Assembly (NCBI RefSeq): GCF_014206975.1
Contig: NZ_JACHOU010000027.1
Span: 1-54,920 of the forward strand
Length of the DNA stretch: 54,920 nt
Source: Aminobacter aganoensis
GTDB lineage: Bacteria; Pseudomonadota; Alphaproteobacteria; Rhizobiales; Rhizobiaceae
Direction: 5' to 3'
Part shown: positions 45,888-54,905 of the stretch, piece by piece
Layout: every line of letters begins with the position of its first letter
Position numbering within the stretch: position 1 is the first letter of the stretch
The notes under the pieces: model-generated
What the model was told of the DNA's origin: nothing
Databases searched by the model: none
Seen by the model: only the letters and a program-made list of their open reading frames with translations
Made by a program: the position numbers and the translations under genes

Positions 45888-47450
45888 ATGCGACTATCCG
45901 CAGACTGGTTTTGTCGCCGCTGGGAGAGCTGGATCGTTCTCTCGGCCATCGCCCTTGCGCCGATCCCGGCCCTGGCCCAGGCGATTACCCCGGAACAGGT
46001 CACTGCCGCGCTGTCGAAACTCGAGCAGCAGGCCGAAGCCGTCATCGCCGATGGCGGCGTGCCGGCTCTCGCCATCGGCGTCGTGCATGACGACGAGGTC
46101 GTCTACCTCAAGGGGTTCGGGCTGCGCGAGAAAGGCAAGCCCGAGACGGTCGACGCCGACACCGTCTTCCAGATCGCCTCGCTGTCCAAGCCGGTTTCCT
46201 CCACCGTCGTGGCGGCGCTGGTCAGCGAAGGCCTGGTTTTCTGGGATTCGAAGATCGTCGACCTCGATCCGGCCTTTCGGCTTGCCGATCCTTATCCGAC
46301 CGCCGAGCTGACCATTCGCGACCTGTTCGCCCATCGCAGCGGGCTGCCCGGAACGGCCGGCGACGACCTCGAGGAGATAGGCTACGACCGCGCGGAGATC
46401 CTGCGGCGCCTGCGGTTCGTTGCGCCGTCGTCGAGCTTTCGCGCCGGCTATTCCTACAGCAATTTCGGCCTGACGGAAGGCGCGGTCGCGGCGGCGAAAG
46501 CGACGGGCAAGTCGTGGGAGGACGTCGCCGAGGACAAGCTCTATCGCCCGCTCGGAATGACGTCGACCAGTTCCCGTCATGCGGATTTCCTCAAGCAGGC
46601 GAACCGCGCCTCGCTCCACGTCAGGGTCGACGGCGCCTGGGCGGCAAAAGTCGAGCGCCAGCCGGACGCGCAGGCGCCGGCCGGCGGCATCAGTTCGACC
46701 GTGCGCGATCTGGCGCAGTGGGTTCGTCTCGAACTCGGCAACGGGGTTTTCGGCGGAAAGACGCTGATCGCGGCCGATGCGCTGGCCCAGACCCATGTCC
46801 CGCTGATGACCCGCGGCAAAAACCCCGTCACGGGCGGGGCTTCGTTCTATGGCCTCGGCTGGAACGTCGAGTTCGGCCGCCATGGCCTGAGCTGGGGCCA
46901 CGCCGGCGCCTTCAGCATCGGTGCCCGCAGCCTGGTCACGCTCTTTCCGGAACAGAAGCTCGGCATCGTGATCCTCGTCAACGCCTTTCCCACAGGTGTG
47001 CCCGAGGGATTGTCCGACAGTTTCGCCGATCTCGTCTTTGACGGAAGGGTCGACACCGACTGGGTGAAGGCGTGGAACACGGTGTTCGAAGGCCTGTTCG
47101 GCCCGGCTGTCGCCGCAGCCAAGGCAACGTATGCGGCACCGCCGTCGCCGGCGACGCCGGCCTTGCCGAGCGACGCCTATGCCGGCCGCTATTCCAACGA
47201 TTTCATCGGCGACGCAGTGGTTTCGGGCACCGAGAATGGCCTTGTGCTTCAGGTCGGTCCGGATGGCGCCCGATCCTACCCGCTGACGCATTTCGACCGC
47301 GACCTTTTCCTGGCTTTCACCTCTCCCGAGATGCCCGACATGCCTTCCGCGGTCCGCTTCGCCATCGGGCCTGACGGAAAGGCGTCGGCGGTCACCATCG
47401 AAGCGCTCGACGACAACCAGCTTGGCACGCTGAGCCGTGCGGCCCGCTGA
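45888..47450 (+). CDS. Class C beta-lactamase-like serine hydrolase
   Basis: The 520-residue precursor has a signal peptide (WIVLSAIALAPIPALAQA) and a penicillin-binding-protein-like fold. The catalytic SxxK is Ser98-Lys101 (in FQIASLSKPV), the YxN motif is Tyr190-Asn192 (AGYSYSNFG), and HAG in WGHAGAFSIG stands for the third motif. A C-terminal domain (about 410-520) has the DUF3471-like beta-rich layout. Members hydrolyse esters, D-amino peptides or lactams; real AmpC activity is unlikely because of the length and accessory domain. It follows the L,D-transpeptidase gene by about 80 bases on the same strand. Confidence 0.9.
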   Translation: MRLSADWFCRRWESWIVLSAIALAPIPALAQAITPEQVTAALSKLEQQAEAVIADGGVPALAIGVVHDDEVVYLKGFGLREKGKPETVDADTVFQIASLSKPVSSTVVAALVSEGLVFWDSKIVDLDPAFRLADPYPTAELTIRDLFAHRSGLPGTAGDDLEEIGYDRAEILRRLRFVAPSSSFRAGYSYSNFGLTEGAVAAAKATGKSWEDVAEDKLYRPLGMTSTSSRHADFLKQANRASLHVRVDGAWAAKVERQPDAQAPAGGISSTVRDLAQWVRLELGNGVFGGKTLIAADALAQTHVPLMTRGKNPVTGGASFYGLGWNVEFGRHGLSWGHAGAFSIGARSLVTLFPEQKLGIVILVNAFPTGVPEGLSDSFADLVFDGRVDTDWVKAWNTVFEGLFGPAVAAAKATYAAPPSPATPALPSDAYAGRYSNDFIGDAVVSGTENGLVLQVGPDGARSYPLTHFDRDLFLAFTSPEMPDMPSAVRFAIGPDGKASAVTIEALDDNQLGTLSRAAR

Positions 47451-47496
47451 CGCGGGAGGGGCGGGCCAGGAACGGCAAGGAACACAGGGCACCTGC

Positions 47497-47994
47497 ATGA
47501 AGCTACGCGCCGAACGGCCCGAGGACGTCGACACCATCCGCTCGCTCACCAGCGCCGCTTTCGCGACCGCGCCTCATTCCAGCCAGACCGAGGCGGCCAT
47601 CGTCGATGCCTTGCGCGATGCCGGTGCCTTGACATTGTCGCTCGTCGCCGAAGACGATGGCGAGATCGCCGGCCACGTCGCCTTCTCGCCGGTGACCGTC
47701 GACGGCGCGGATGCCGGCTGGTACGGGCTCGGCCCGGTTTCGGTGTGGCCCGACCGGCAGGGCAGGGGCATCGGCCAGGCCCTTATACGCAAGGGGCTCG
47801 ACGACCTCCGTCAGCAGGGTGCCAAAGGTTGCGTGCTGATCGGCGACCCCGCCTATTATGGCCGCTTCGGTTTCGTCGCTGATCCCCGCCTGACCTATGG
47901 CGACATTCCCTCCCAATATGTCCAGCGGCTGGCTTTCGGCGATGAGCTTCTTGTCGGCGAGCTTGCCTTTCACGCAGGCTTCGACGCGAGCTGA
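47497..47994 (+). CDS. GNAT-family N-acetyltransferase (YhbS-like)
   Basis: The 165-residue protein is a complete GNAT domain, starting LRAERPEDVDTIRSLTSAAF, with the acetyl-CoA loop QGRGIG at 88-93, preceded by LGPVSVWPD, and the ending VLIGDPAYYGRFGF typical of YhbS/PF13527-like members. The substrate is unknown. It begins 46 bases after the hydrolase gene with AAGGAACAC upstream. It converges on the SRPBCC gene. Confidence 0.9.
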   Translation: MKLRAERPEDVDTIRSLTSAAFATAPHSSQTEAAIVDALRDAGALTLSLVAEDDGEIAGHVAFSPVTVDGADAGWYGLGPVSVWPDRQGRGIGQALIRKGLDDLRQQGAKGCVLIGDPAYYGRFGFVADPRLTYGDIPSQYVQRLAFGDELLVGELAFHAGFDAS

Positions 47995-48015
47995 ACGCAG
48001 CGGCTGCCGGCGCAG

Positions 48016-48492
48016 TCAGTGCACGCCGGCACCTTCCCTTGCAACGAGCTCGACCAGCCGGTCGAACCCCGTTCCGGTGCCCGAAATGCGCGCCGCCATC
48101 GCGTCGGCAGGGCCGAGGAACGCCAGTTGCTCGGTAAATACCATCCGTGTCTGCGCCCCGTCGGGCAGAAACTCGATGGTCGCCAGCGAGGCGGAAATCC
48201 GCTTGCCGGCATGGCTCATCTCGAAGCCGTAGATGATGCGCTGGCCGGCAGCGATGTCGAAATAGTCGGCGCGAAATGTGAGCTCGGTGCCGTCTGGCAT
48301 GCGCCAGCGCTTGGCCTCGATGCCGCCGACGCGGAAGTCGAAGCTGTCTTCGAGCACGGTCCAGTCGGGGTGGCAGTCGTTCCAGCGCGTTTTGCGCTCC
48401 GGCTCCGACCAGAAGCTGAAGGCATGCCTGGGGCTCGCCGGCAGGTCTCGCTCGATGACAAAGGTGGTGTGGGCGACGGATGACACGGTCAT
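48016..48492 (-). CDS. SRPBCC (AHSA1-like) protein
   Basis: The 158-residue protein is a START/Bet v 1-like domain of the AHSA1 group (SSVAHTTFVIERDLPASP at the start, FSFWSEPERKTRWNDCHPDW and ISASLATIEFLPDGAQTRMV). It forms a hydrophobic cavity and has no known enzyme activity in this context. ATG 48492 overlaps the ArsR stop by four bases (ATGA). An ArsR/SRPBCC operon is a recurrent pair in bacteria, with the ArsR protein probably autoregulating it. Confidence 0.9.
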   Translation of the reverse strand: MTVSSVAHTTFVIERDLPASPRHAFSFWSEPERKTRWNDCHPDWTVLEDSFDFRVGGIEAKRWRMPDGTELTFRADYFDIAAGQRIIYGFEMSHAGKRISASLATIEFLPDGAQTRMVFTEQLAFLGPADAMAARISGTGTGFDRLVELVAREGAGVH

Positions 48493-48830
48493 GATCGGTC
48501 TTGCTCCTCGGGTATTTCCTTCATTGCCTCGATGAGGCGGTCGAATGCCTGGTTCATTGCGGTCTGCCGCTTGCGGACCCAGTCGTCGATGGCGGCGAAG
48601 GCTGCCGGCTGCATGGTGTAAGTCCTAATCCGTCCGACCTTGCGTGACACGACGATGCCGCCATCCTCGAGCACCCTGAGATGCTTGAGCGCGGACGGCA
48701 GCCCCATGTTGGCCGGTCCTGCCAGCTCCTTGACCGTGGCCGGACCGAGGCTCAGCCGCTCGACCATGCCGCGGCGGCCGGCATCGGCAAGGGCAGTGAA
48801 CATGCGGTCCAGTTGCTGGGCTTCCATCAT
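48489..48830 (-). CDS. ArsR-family winged-helix regulator
   Basis: From ATG 48830 (GGGAG a few bases upstream) the protein has 113 residues. The winged helix covers about 10-85: FTALADAGRRGMVERLSLGP, then ELAGPANMGLPSALKHLRVL and GRIRTYTM. The metal-binding cysteine box of ArsR/SmtB (ELCVCDL) is absent, so it is a non-metal member. It forms an operon with the SRPBCC gene and probably represses it. The longer frame to 48893 has no ribosome site. Confidence 0.9.
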   Translation of the reverse strand: MMEAQQLDRMFTALADAGRRGMVERLSLGPATVKELAGPANMGLPSALKHLRVLEDGGIVVSRKVGRIRTYTMQPAAFAAIDDWVRKRQTAMNQAFDRLIEAMKEIPEEQDRS

Positions 48831-49775
48831 CGGCGCTCCCCTCGGCCGTCTAGTCATGCAGAAACCTCGCCGGCATCGCCTCGCGAACGCCATGCCGGCG
48901 GCTCCAATGGTTTCTGTTCATGGAAACTATTTGGTATTGGCGGTATTGGCAAGAGAAAGTTTCCGCTGTCGGAAAGTGTGCGGCTTTGCTGCGGTTTCCC
49001 AGGCGTGGAGAGGTTCTCCACGCTTCGCGTTTTTTGATGCAACAAGATTTGCGAGTTCTCGTCAGCCGCGTTCCTTCGCACCCCCTCTGGCCTGCCGGCC
49101 ATACAAGGAGGGAGATCACGCCGTCATCGGCGCTGGCCACAATCACGGGCCGTGCAAGGGCTAACTCATTGCCAGACAATCACAATCTTTGCGATGTCGC
49201 AGAGTGGGCGCCGCCGGCGACGAGACTAATCTCCCTCCTTGTGGGGGAGATGCCCGGCAGGGCAGAGGGGTGTGTGAAGGAGCTCGAGGCTGAAGACTGG
49301 CTTCGTAAAGCGCAGATCGTCTGTCACCATCTGTCACCATCCCGCGTGGATAGCCGCCCTCGTTTCTCCACCCCCTTCCAACCTCCCGTATCATTCACTT
49401 GCGATCTTCCACGGGACTCCGGTGCGCACCGGGCTACGGGGGGAAGCGCCGGTGCCGGGCTGGCAGGAGGTCGGATCTTCTGCTGGGTGATGAGCCCCCA
49501 AGCCTGGGCCTTGCTGGCGGCCTGCGGAAACCCCGCCGCCGCGAAGAGCGGGGCAAGAACACCGGGCGGGGCGCGAACGTCGCGCCACATATCAAACTAT
49601 CGGAAGGCACGGCCTCGCGCCCCGCTTCCCGAACCTTTTCTCAAGCAATGGCCAGACCGGAAACGGGGCGTGGCAAAAACGGAGCGCGTGTCCTTGTTCC
49701 TCGATGTCGCCTGGCCGCCAGAATTCGTCTTCCTGGTCACTTCCCGCGCAACCATCCCGCACATAGTCTCGCGCC
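48831..49775. other. Gene-poor interval of about 945 bases
   Basis: I see no convincing gene here; the open frames are short, lack ribosome sites and have atypical composition. It contains the promoter region of the ArsR operon near 48900, an imperfect palindrome at 49229-49264, a tandem CTGTCACCAT duplication at 49321-49342, and a perfect seven-base stem GGCGCGA/TCGCGCC at 49570-49586. The part from 49400 to 49775 may carry the promoter of the MFS gene or an undescribed RNA. Confidence 0.5.
49229..49264. repeat. Short palindromic intergenic repeat
   Basis: ATCTCCC (49229-49235) pairs with GGGAGAT (49245-49251), then GCCC (49252-49255) with GGGC (49260-49263), giving two adjacent hairpins. 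This is a common intergenic element shape in Mesorhizobium relatives. Confidence 0.55.
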
Positions 49776-51329
49776 ATGGACACCTCCGCCGCCCCGCCTG
49801 CCCAGAACAACAACCACGTCTTCTGTCCGCCCGAGGCGCGGCGCTACGTGCTTGTGTCGGCGATCCTGGCATCGAGCATGGGTTTCATCGACGGTTCGGT
49901 GGTCTCGCTCGCCATGCCGGTCATTCGCGAAGACCTCGGCGCGTCGCTGGTCGACGCGCAGTGGATCAGCAATGGCTACATGCTGTTCCTGTCGGCGCTG
50001 GTGCTGCTCGGTGGCGCGGCGGGCGACGTCTTTGGCGTGCGCAACATCTTTGCGACCGGCATCGTGCTGTTCATGCTGACGTCGGCTGCCTGCGCGCTCG
50101 CCATCGACGCCGAGATGCTGATCGTCATGCGCGCGGCGCAGGGCATAGGTGCGGCGCTGATGGTGCCGGGGAGCCTCGCCATCATCGCCAAATCCTATCC
50201 AACGCAGACGCGCGGCAAGGCCATCGGCCAGTGGGCGGCATTCTCCTCGCTGACCACCGCAATGGGACCTTTCGTCGGCGGCATGGTGCTGTCGTTCGGC
50301 GCCGAATGGATGTGGCGCCTGATCTTCGCCATCAACGTGCCGATCGGGCTGATCGCGCTGACCATGCTGCTGACCAAGGTGCCGCGCGACCGGCCGTCAT
50401 CGAAGCGGCGGCTCGACATCGCCGGCGCGATTCTCGCGACCGCCGGCCTCGGCCTGATGGCCTGGGGGCTGACGGCCTTCGGCCTGCCCGTCGAGGCGCG
50501 GGCCGTCTCGCCCTGGGCCTGGATCGTCGGCGGTGCGGCGGTCTTCGCCGTCTTCATCCTGTGGGAACACCGCGCCCGCGCGCCGATGGTGAAGCTCGAG
50601 CTGTTTGCCTCGCGGGCCTTCACCGGCGCCAATCTCTATACGCTGATCCTGTTCTTCGCCTTCAACGCGGTCCTGTTCTTCCTGCCGATGACGGTCGCCT
50701 CGGGTTGGGGCGCCAAGGAATGGGAGGCAAGCCTGCTGTTCCTGCCGCTGTCCCTGTTCATCGCCGGTCTGTCGAGCTATTCGGGGCGGCTTTCCGACGC
50801 CATCGGGCCGCGTTGGCCACTGACCGTGGGGGCGGCCATCGTCGGCATCTCCTATCTCGGCCTCGCCTTGACCATGCCGCTGATGATGCTGTGGCAGGTG
50901 ACGTTCCCGATCCTGCTGCTCAAGGGGCTCGGCATGGCGATCGTCGTTTCGCCGGTCTCGGCAGCGGTGATGCGGGCGACACCCGAAGAAGACACCGGCC
51001 TCGCTTCGGGTATCAACAATGCGCTGGCCCGCGCTGCCGGGCTGATGGCGGTGGCGTCGCTCGGCGCGGTTGCCGGCGTCGTCTACGCCAATGTCATCGG
51101 GTCTGCCGCGCCCGGCGCGGAGTTCGGCGCCTATGTTCGCACGCCGCTCGATGCAGCGGCCGAGGTGTTGCGGGTCGCGGCCACCAACGATGCTTTTGCG
51201 GCAATCGCCGCCATCTCGGCTGCGATGTGCTTCGTTGCGTCGGCGGTCGCCTGGTTCACGCAACCGTCGTGGAAACGAAAGCCGCCGTCAGACAAGGCCG
51301 ACGCCACGCCTGTGCTTGCCGATGGATAA
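49776..51329 (+). CDS. MFS drug/solute exporter of the DHA2 (14-helix) type
   Basis: The 517-residue protein has 14 hydrophobic helices as in EmrB/QacA-type proton antiporters. The first loop carries DAQWISNGYMLFLSALVLLG, the A motif GDVFGVRNIF follows, and a C-like motif ALMVPGSLAII is present. It would export drugs or metabolites. The start ATG 49776 has only a weak ribosome site. No membrane fusion protein (EmrA) gene is adjacent. The stop overlaps the frame of the GGDEF gene, whose upstream possible ATG 51322 lies within the last codons. Confidence 0.9.
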   Translation: MDTSAAPPAQNNNHVFCPPEARRYVLVSAILASSMGFIDGSVVSLAMPVIREDLGASLVDAQWISNGYMLFLSALVLLGGAAGDVFGVRNIFATGIVLFMLTSAACALAIDAEMLIVMRAAQGIGAALMVPGSLAIIAKSYPTQTRGKAIGQWAAFSSLTTAMGPFVGGMVLSFGAEWMWRLIFAINVPIGLIALTMLLTKVPRDRPSSKRRLDIAGAILATAGLGLMAWGLTAFGLPVEARAVSPWAWIVGGAAVFAVFILWEHRARAPMVKLELFASRAFTGANLYTLILFFAFNAVLFFLPMTVASGWGAKEWEASLLFLPLSLFIAGLSSYSGRLSDAIGPRWPLTVGAAIVGISYLGLALTMPLMMLWQVTFPILLLKGLGMAIVVSPVSAAVMRATPEEDTGLASGINNALARAAGLMAVASLGAVAGVVYANVIGSAAPGAEFGAYVRTPLDAAAEVLRVAATNDAFAAIAAISAAMCFVASAVAWFTQPSWKRKPPSDKADATPVLADG

Positions 51330-51402
51330 GATCGTGTCGAAGGCTTTTAGCACCTTGTTAAAACCTTCAGGCCAGTCTCAGCCCCTGGACAAGGTGGCAA
51401 CG

Positions 51403-52242
51403 ATGTCGGCATCCGATCAGCGTCGGCAGCAGGAAACCGGCGAGTCGGCAGGTGCCCGGTCAGCCGGCACCGGCTGGCGCCGGATCGGAGCGCTTGCACC
51501 TTGGTTGCTTCTGGGCATCGTCCTGTTCGCCGTCGACATGCGCCTTGAATTGTTCGAGCGCCTCTACGAGGCGACCCGCACATACGAGGCGTGGCAACTG
51601 GACGAGGTGCTGTCGCTGCTTCTTTGCGCGGGCATCGTCGCGCTCGTCATGCTCGGCTTTCGCACCCGGCAGCTCTCCCGCGAGATCGCTCGGCGCGAAG
51701 CGGCCGAGCGTCTTGCCCATGATTCCGCCCGCCACGACCCGCTGACGGGGCTCGCCAATTCCCGCCGGTTCCGCGAGGAGATCAGGTCGACCATCAGCCA
51801 CCCGGAAAAGGCCTCGTCCGGCTGTGCCGTGATCTATATCGACCTCGACGGGTTCAAGCCGGTGAACGACACGCATGGCCATGCGGCGGGCGACAGCGTG
51901 CTGGTCGAGGTGGCGCGGCGCATCGCCCAGGCAGCGCCGAAAGGGGCGACTGTGGCGCGGCTTGGCGGCGACGAATTCGGCCTGGTCGTCTCCGGCGTCG
52001 GCAACCCGGAGGCATTACTGTTCCTGAGCCAGCGGCTGCAGCGTGACATCGCCAAGCCGATCGAGATTGGTTCGCTGCTTCTGACGGTCGGCGCCACCGT
52101 CGGCATCGCCGTGTTCCCGGACGATGGCAGCGACGCCGATGCGCTGATCGTGTCGGCCGACCATGCGATGTACATCGCCAAGCGTGCGAAGAGCGACGGG
52201 CTCGGCCGCAACGGCGCCGCACGGGCAAGCGTCGCAAGCTGA
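51403..52242 (+). CDS. Membrane-anchored diguanylate cyclase (GGDEF)
   Basis: The GGDEF enzyme joins two GTP to make cyclic di-GMP. The 279-residue protein has two N-terminal membrane helices (about 26-48 and 64-87) and a GGDEF domain from about 110 with HDPLTGLANSRRF, IDLDGFKPVND and GGDEF at 188-192. The RxxD inhibitory site that would precede it is absent (PKGA in its place), so product inhibition through that site is not expected. ATG 51403 is preceded by AAGGTGG; a longer start ATG 51322 overlaps the MFS gene. No EAL domain is present. Confidence 0.9.
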   Translation: MSASDQRRQQETGESAGARSAGTGWRRIGALAPWLLLGIVLFAVDMRLELFERLYEATRTYEAWQLDEVLSLLLCAGIVALVMLGFRTRQLSREIARREAAERLAHDSARHDPLTGLANSRRFREEIRSTISHPEKASSGCAVIYIDLDGFKPVNDTHGHAAGDSVLVEVARRIAQAAPKGATVARLGGDEFGLVVSGVGNPEALLFLSQRLQRDIAKPIEIGSLLLTVGATVGIAVFPDDGSDADALIVSADHAMYIAKRAKSDGLGRNGAARASVAS

Positions 52243-52278
52243 TCCCGCCGACAGCCGTCGGCAACATCCTGGAAAGAC

Positions 52279-54243
52279 CTAGCCGCTGGCCTTTGCGGTG
52301 CTCGCCACCTTCAGCGAGTCCTTGTTCTCTTCCTTGAGAAGATCATCGATGCGCTCGCGCTCGAGCTTGAAGGCGGTGAGGTCCTCGCCGGTCAGCACGC
52401 GGCCGGTGGGCAGGCGCACGCGCATCGGGTCGACCTTGGTGCCGTTGACGATCAGCTCGTAGTGCAGATGCGCGCCGGTCGACAGGCCGGTGGTGCCGAC
52501 ATAACCGATGACCTGGCCCTGGCGGACGCGTGCGCCGGGCACGACGTTCGGCGCGATGCGGCTCTGGTGGTTGTAGGATGTCTCGTAGCCGTTGGTGTGG
52601 CGCAGGATGGTCTGCTTGCCATAGCCGCCGGCCCAGCCGGCCTTCTCGACGACGGCGTTGCCGGCGGCGATGATCGGCGTGCCTGTCGGTGCCGACCAGT
52701 CGACGCCGGTGTGCATCTTGACGTAGCCGAGGATGGGATGCTTGCGGCCGCCGAAGCCGGAGCGGTACTTGCCGTTGGGCAGCGGGTTGCGCAGCAGGAA
52801 CTGGCGCGCGCTGCGGCCGTCCTCGTCGAAATAGTCGACCGCGCCGTCGCCCATCTGGAAGCGGTAGAAGTTGCGGGTGTTGCCGCCGAAATTCGCCGAG
52901 ACATAAAGCAGCTCGGAATCCTCCGACGCCTTGTCGTCGCCGTCGGGCTGCGAGAAGAACACCTCGATGCGGTCGGAAGGATTGAGCCGCGACTGGAAGT
53001 CGACGTCGGACGAGAGCAGCCGGACCAGCTTCTTGGTCATGTCCTGCGACATGCCGTAGGAATAGGCGGCCCGGTAGATGCCATCATAGACAGTGGGCAG
53101 CGCGCCGCGCGACGTCGTCGGCACGGTCGGCGTGTCCTCGAAGGCGGTGGCGATCTCGGGGTTCGGCTCCGGCTCGTCGCCGGGCACGAACTGACTCTTG
53201 TCGTCGAGCGCGATGGTCAGGATGTGCTGGGTGCGGTCGTAGACGCTGGTGCGCACGATCTTGCCGACATCGCCGCGAACCTCGAGGCCGACGCGCAACA
53301 CGGTGCCGGCCTTGAGCGCGGTGGCATTGAGCAGCCGCGACACCGCGTTCGCCATGCCGAGCGCGTCCTCGCCAGCATAGCCGGAATCGGCCAGCGCATC
53401 GACGATCTTGCGGTCCTTCTCGAAGGCGATGATGTCTTCTGCATAGGACAGCGTCTCGGGATCGACATCGGCGCGGCTGGCGACCGAGACGTTCTCGGGC
53501 ACGATCTTGATGCCGTAGGAGCCGGCCAGCGTCTGGTCGGCGAAGGCATCGCCGAAGCGCTGCGGATCGACATAATGCAGCGAGGCAACCTGGATGTCGC
53601 CTTCTGTCAGGTCGCCGCCGGCGTCGCGGACGACCTTTTCGACCTCGTTGGCCGAAAGGGCCGAGGTCTCGTCGAAGGCCGCGGTGTCGACGGGGAAGTC
53701 GACGGTCTTGAGGCTCATCTCGCTCTCGACCTTGACGCCATAGATCTGGCCGGTCGCGGCCGTGGGTGCCGGCTGTGCCGGGCCGTCTTCGGCAAACACG
53801 GTCAGCGGATCGAAGGCGGGATAGTTGCGCGTCGTCGGGTGGCTGGCGGCCAGCGCCATCTTGATCTGCACGAAGGGCATGGTGCGGATCACGTCGCGGT
53901 CGCCCTGCTTGGTGACCATAGACACTTCCATGCGCCGGCGGTCCTTGGCCTTGGCGATCTGGCGCAACGGCGCAAGGCGCGTGGTCTTGGCCTTCTGGCC
54001 GGCATCGCCGCTGGCAAGGGTCGCGAGTTCGGCGATCTCGGGCGGGGTGGCCAGCTTCTCGCGGCCGTCGAGCGCGGCAAACAGTGCGACGCCCATCAGC
54101 ACGGAGGAGGTCACGCCCGTCAGGAAGGTGCCCGACAGCCAGCGCGCCGAGACCTCGCGACGGTCCGGGGGACCGGCGCGGCCATCCGCGATCAGCGGCG
54201 GCTCATTGCCGAGCTCGGCTATGGTCTGGTCCGTATCCTGCAT
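52279..54243 (-). CDS. M23-family peptidoglycan endopeptidase
   Basis: The 654-residue protein is anchored by one N-terminal helix (about 34-60, TFLTGVTSSVLMGVALFAAL) and has a long periplasmic region with a beta-rich, OapA/Csd3-like segment. The LytM/M23 domain has zinc ligands His511 and Asp515 (HTGVDWSAPTGTPI) and His592, His594 (GAHLHYEL), so it should be active. Such proteins cut peptide cross-links to make room for wall growth. The start ATG 54243 has no obvious ribosome site. It converges on the GGDEF gene. Confidence 0.9.
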   Translation of the reverse strand: MQDTDQTIAELGNEPPLIADGRAGPPDRREVSARWLSGTFLTGVTSSVLMGVALFAALDGREKLATPPEIAELATLASGDAGQKAKTTRLAPLRQIAKAKDRRRMEVSMVTKQGDRDVIRTMPFVQIKMALAASHPTTRNYPAFDPLTVFAEDGPAQPAPTAATGQIYGVKVESEMSLKTVDFPVDTAAFDETSALSANEVEKVVRDAGGDLTEGDIQVASLHYVDPQRFGDAFADQTLAGSYGIKIVPENVSVASRADVDPETLSYAEDIIAFEKDRKIVDALADSGYAGEDALGMANAVSRLLNATALKAGTVLRVGLEVRGDVGKIVRTSVYDRTQHILTIALDDKSQFVPGDEPEPNPEIATAFEDTPTVPTTSRGALPTVYDGIYRAAYSYGMSQDMTKKLVRLLSSDVDFQSRLNPSDRIEVFFSQPDGDDKASEDSELLYVSANFGGNTRNFYRFQMGDGAVDYFDEDGRSARQFLLRNPLPNGKYRSGFGGRKHPILGYVKMHTGVDWSAPTGTPIIAAGNAVVEKAGWAGGYGKQTILRHTNGYETSYNHQSRIAPNVVPGARVRQGQVIGYVGTTGLSTGAHLHYELIVNGTKVDPMRVRLPTGRVLTGEDLTAFKLERERIDDLLKEENKDSLKVASTAKASG

Positions 54244-54875
54244 CCAGTACGGCTAAAATCCCCGACGCTTCGCGCCCGCTTGCTTTTAATTGCCAAGACA
54301 TTTGCCTGTCATGGCGCTCCAAGTCAACGAAGCCGCATCAGCGGCGCCGCCGAACCTGCCGTCTCTCTGTACATATATGGCGCAGACAGTGCCGTTCGCG
54401 CCAGGGCCGCATCGAGACATCTGCCCGCATTGGGGCGGGAATAGGGCTCCGGGCGGGGCAGCGGGACGTTGTCCCTCTTTGTATAAGAAGAATGGACGCC
54501 GCTAGGGGGGATGGACGCGCCGCTGAGCTGGCCGGCATACTTTATACATATAGCGCCATACGGGTATCGGGTCCCGAGGCTGCGCGAACAGCTCCATGGC
54601 CGGCTGCCCGACGCGTGAATCACCAATGAATCGCCCTGTTGCCGAAAAATATGCGTCGGCTAGCTGTTCTGTTGCCCCCGATTCCGGGTGATTTGGCCAT
54701 GGTTCGCGTCTTGCGTGCTGATTTGTTTGGTCTTTTCGTGCCTGGATTGAACGCCTTGCGTGGTGCAGGCGTGCTGGCCGACGGATCGAAGCAGTTATTT
54801 GCCGGACCTTACGCAGGGTCTTGTAGGTGTTTGGGCGTTTGTCGCAAAAAATTCGCAAAAGTTGGAAAAAGGTCG
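54244..54875. other. Gene-poor interval before the window end
   Basis: About 630 bases without a convincing gene. Weak frames (for example an 82-codon frame at 54639-54887) lack ribosome sites and similarity. AT-rich spots such as TACATATA near 54370 and TTTATACATATA near 54539 could be promoters of small RNAs or of the M23 gene on the minus strand. The last part from 54840 is A-rich and acts as upstream element to the promoter at 54876. Confidence 0.5.
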
Positions 54876-54905
54876 TTGACAGTTTGAAGGGGTGGCGACT
54901 ATATA
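54876..54905 (+). promoter_or_regulatory. Strong sigma-70 promoter, possibly of an rRNA operon
   Basis: TTGACA (54876-54881) and TATATA (54900-54905) are 18 bases apart, both consensus or nearly so. An A-rich tract (CGCAAAAAATTCGCAAAAG and GGAAAAAGG, 54843-54872) precedes the -35 box like an UP element. The arrangement and the GCCTCAACAACGAG that follows resemble rRNA promoters of rhizobia as I recall them. The transcribed gene is outside the window, so this remains inference. Confidence 0.6.

Noticed and set aside
45888-47450. Antibiotic-resistance beta-lactamase AmpC
   Set aside because: The SxxK and YxN motifs are present, but the length of 520 residues with an extra C-terminal domain and HAG instead of KTG point to a general serine hydrolase.
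48920-51361. An 813-codon plus-strand frame covering the gene-poor interval and the MFS gene
   Set aside because: The 14-helix transporter is in another frame of the same strand; the long frame is Arg/His-rich with no domain in either half.
54639-54887. An 82-codon frame near the window end
   Set aside because: It has no ribosome site, runs through the promoter's A-rich element and -35 box, and has no recognisable sequence.
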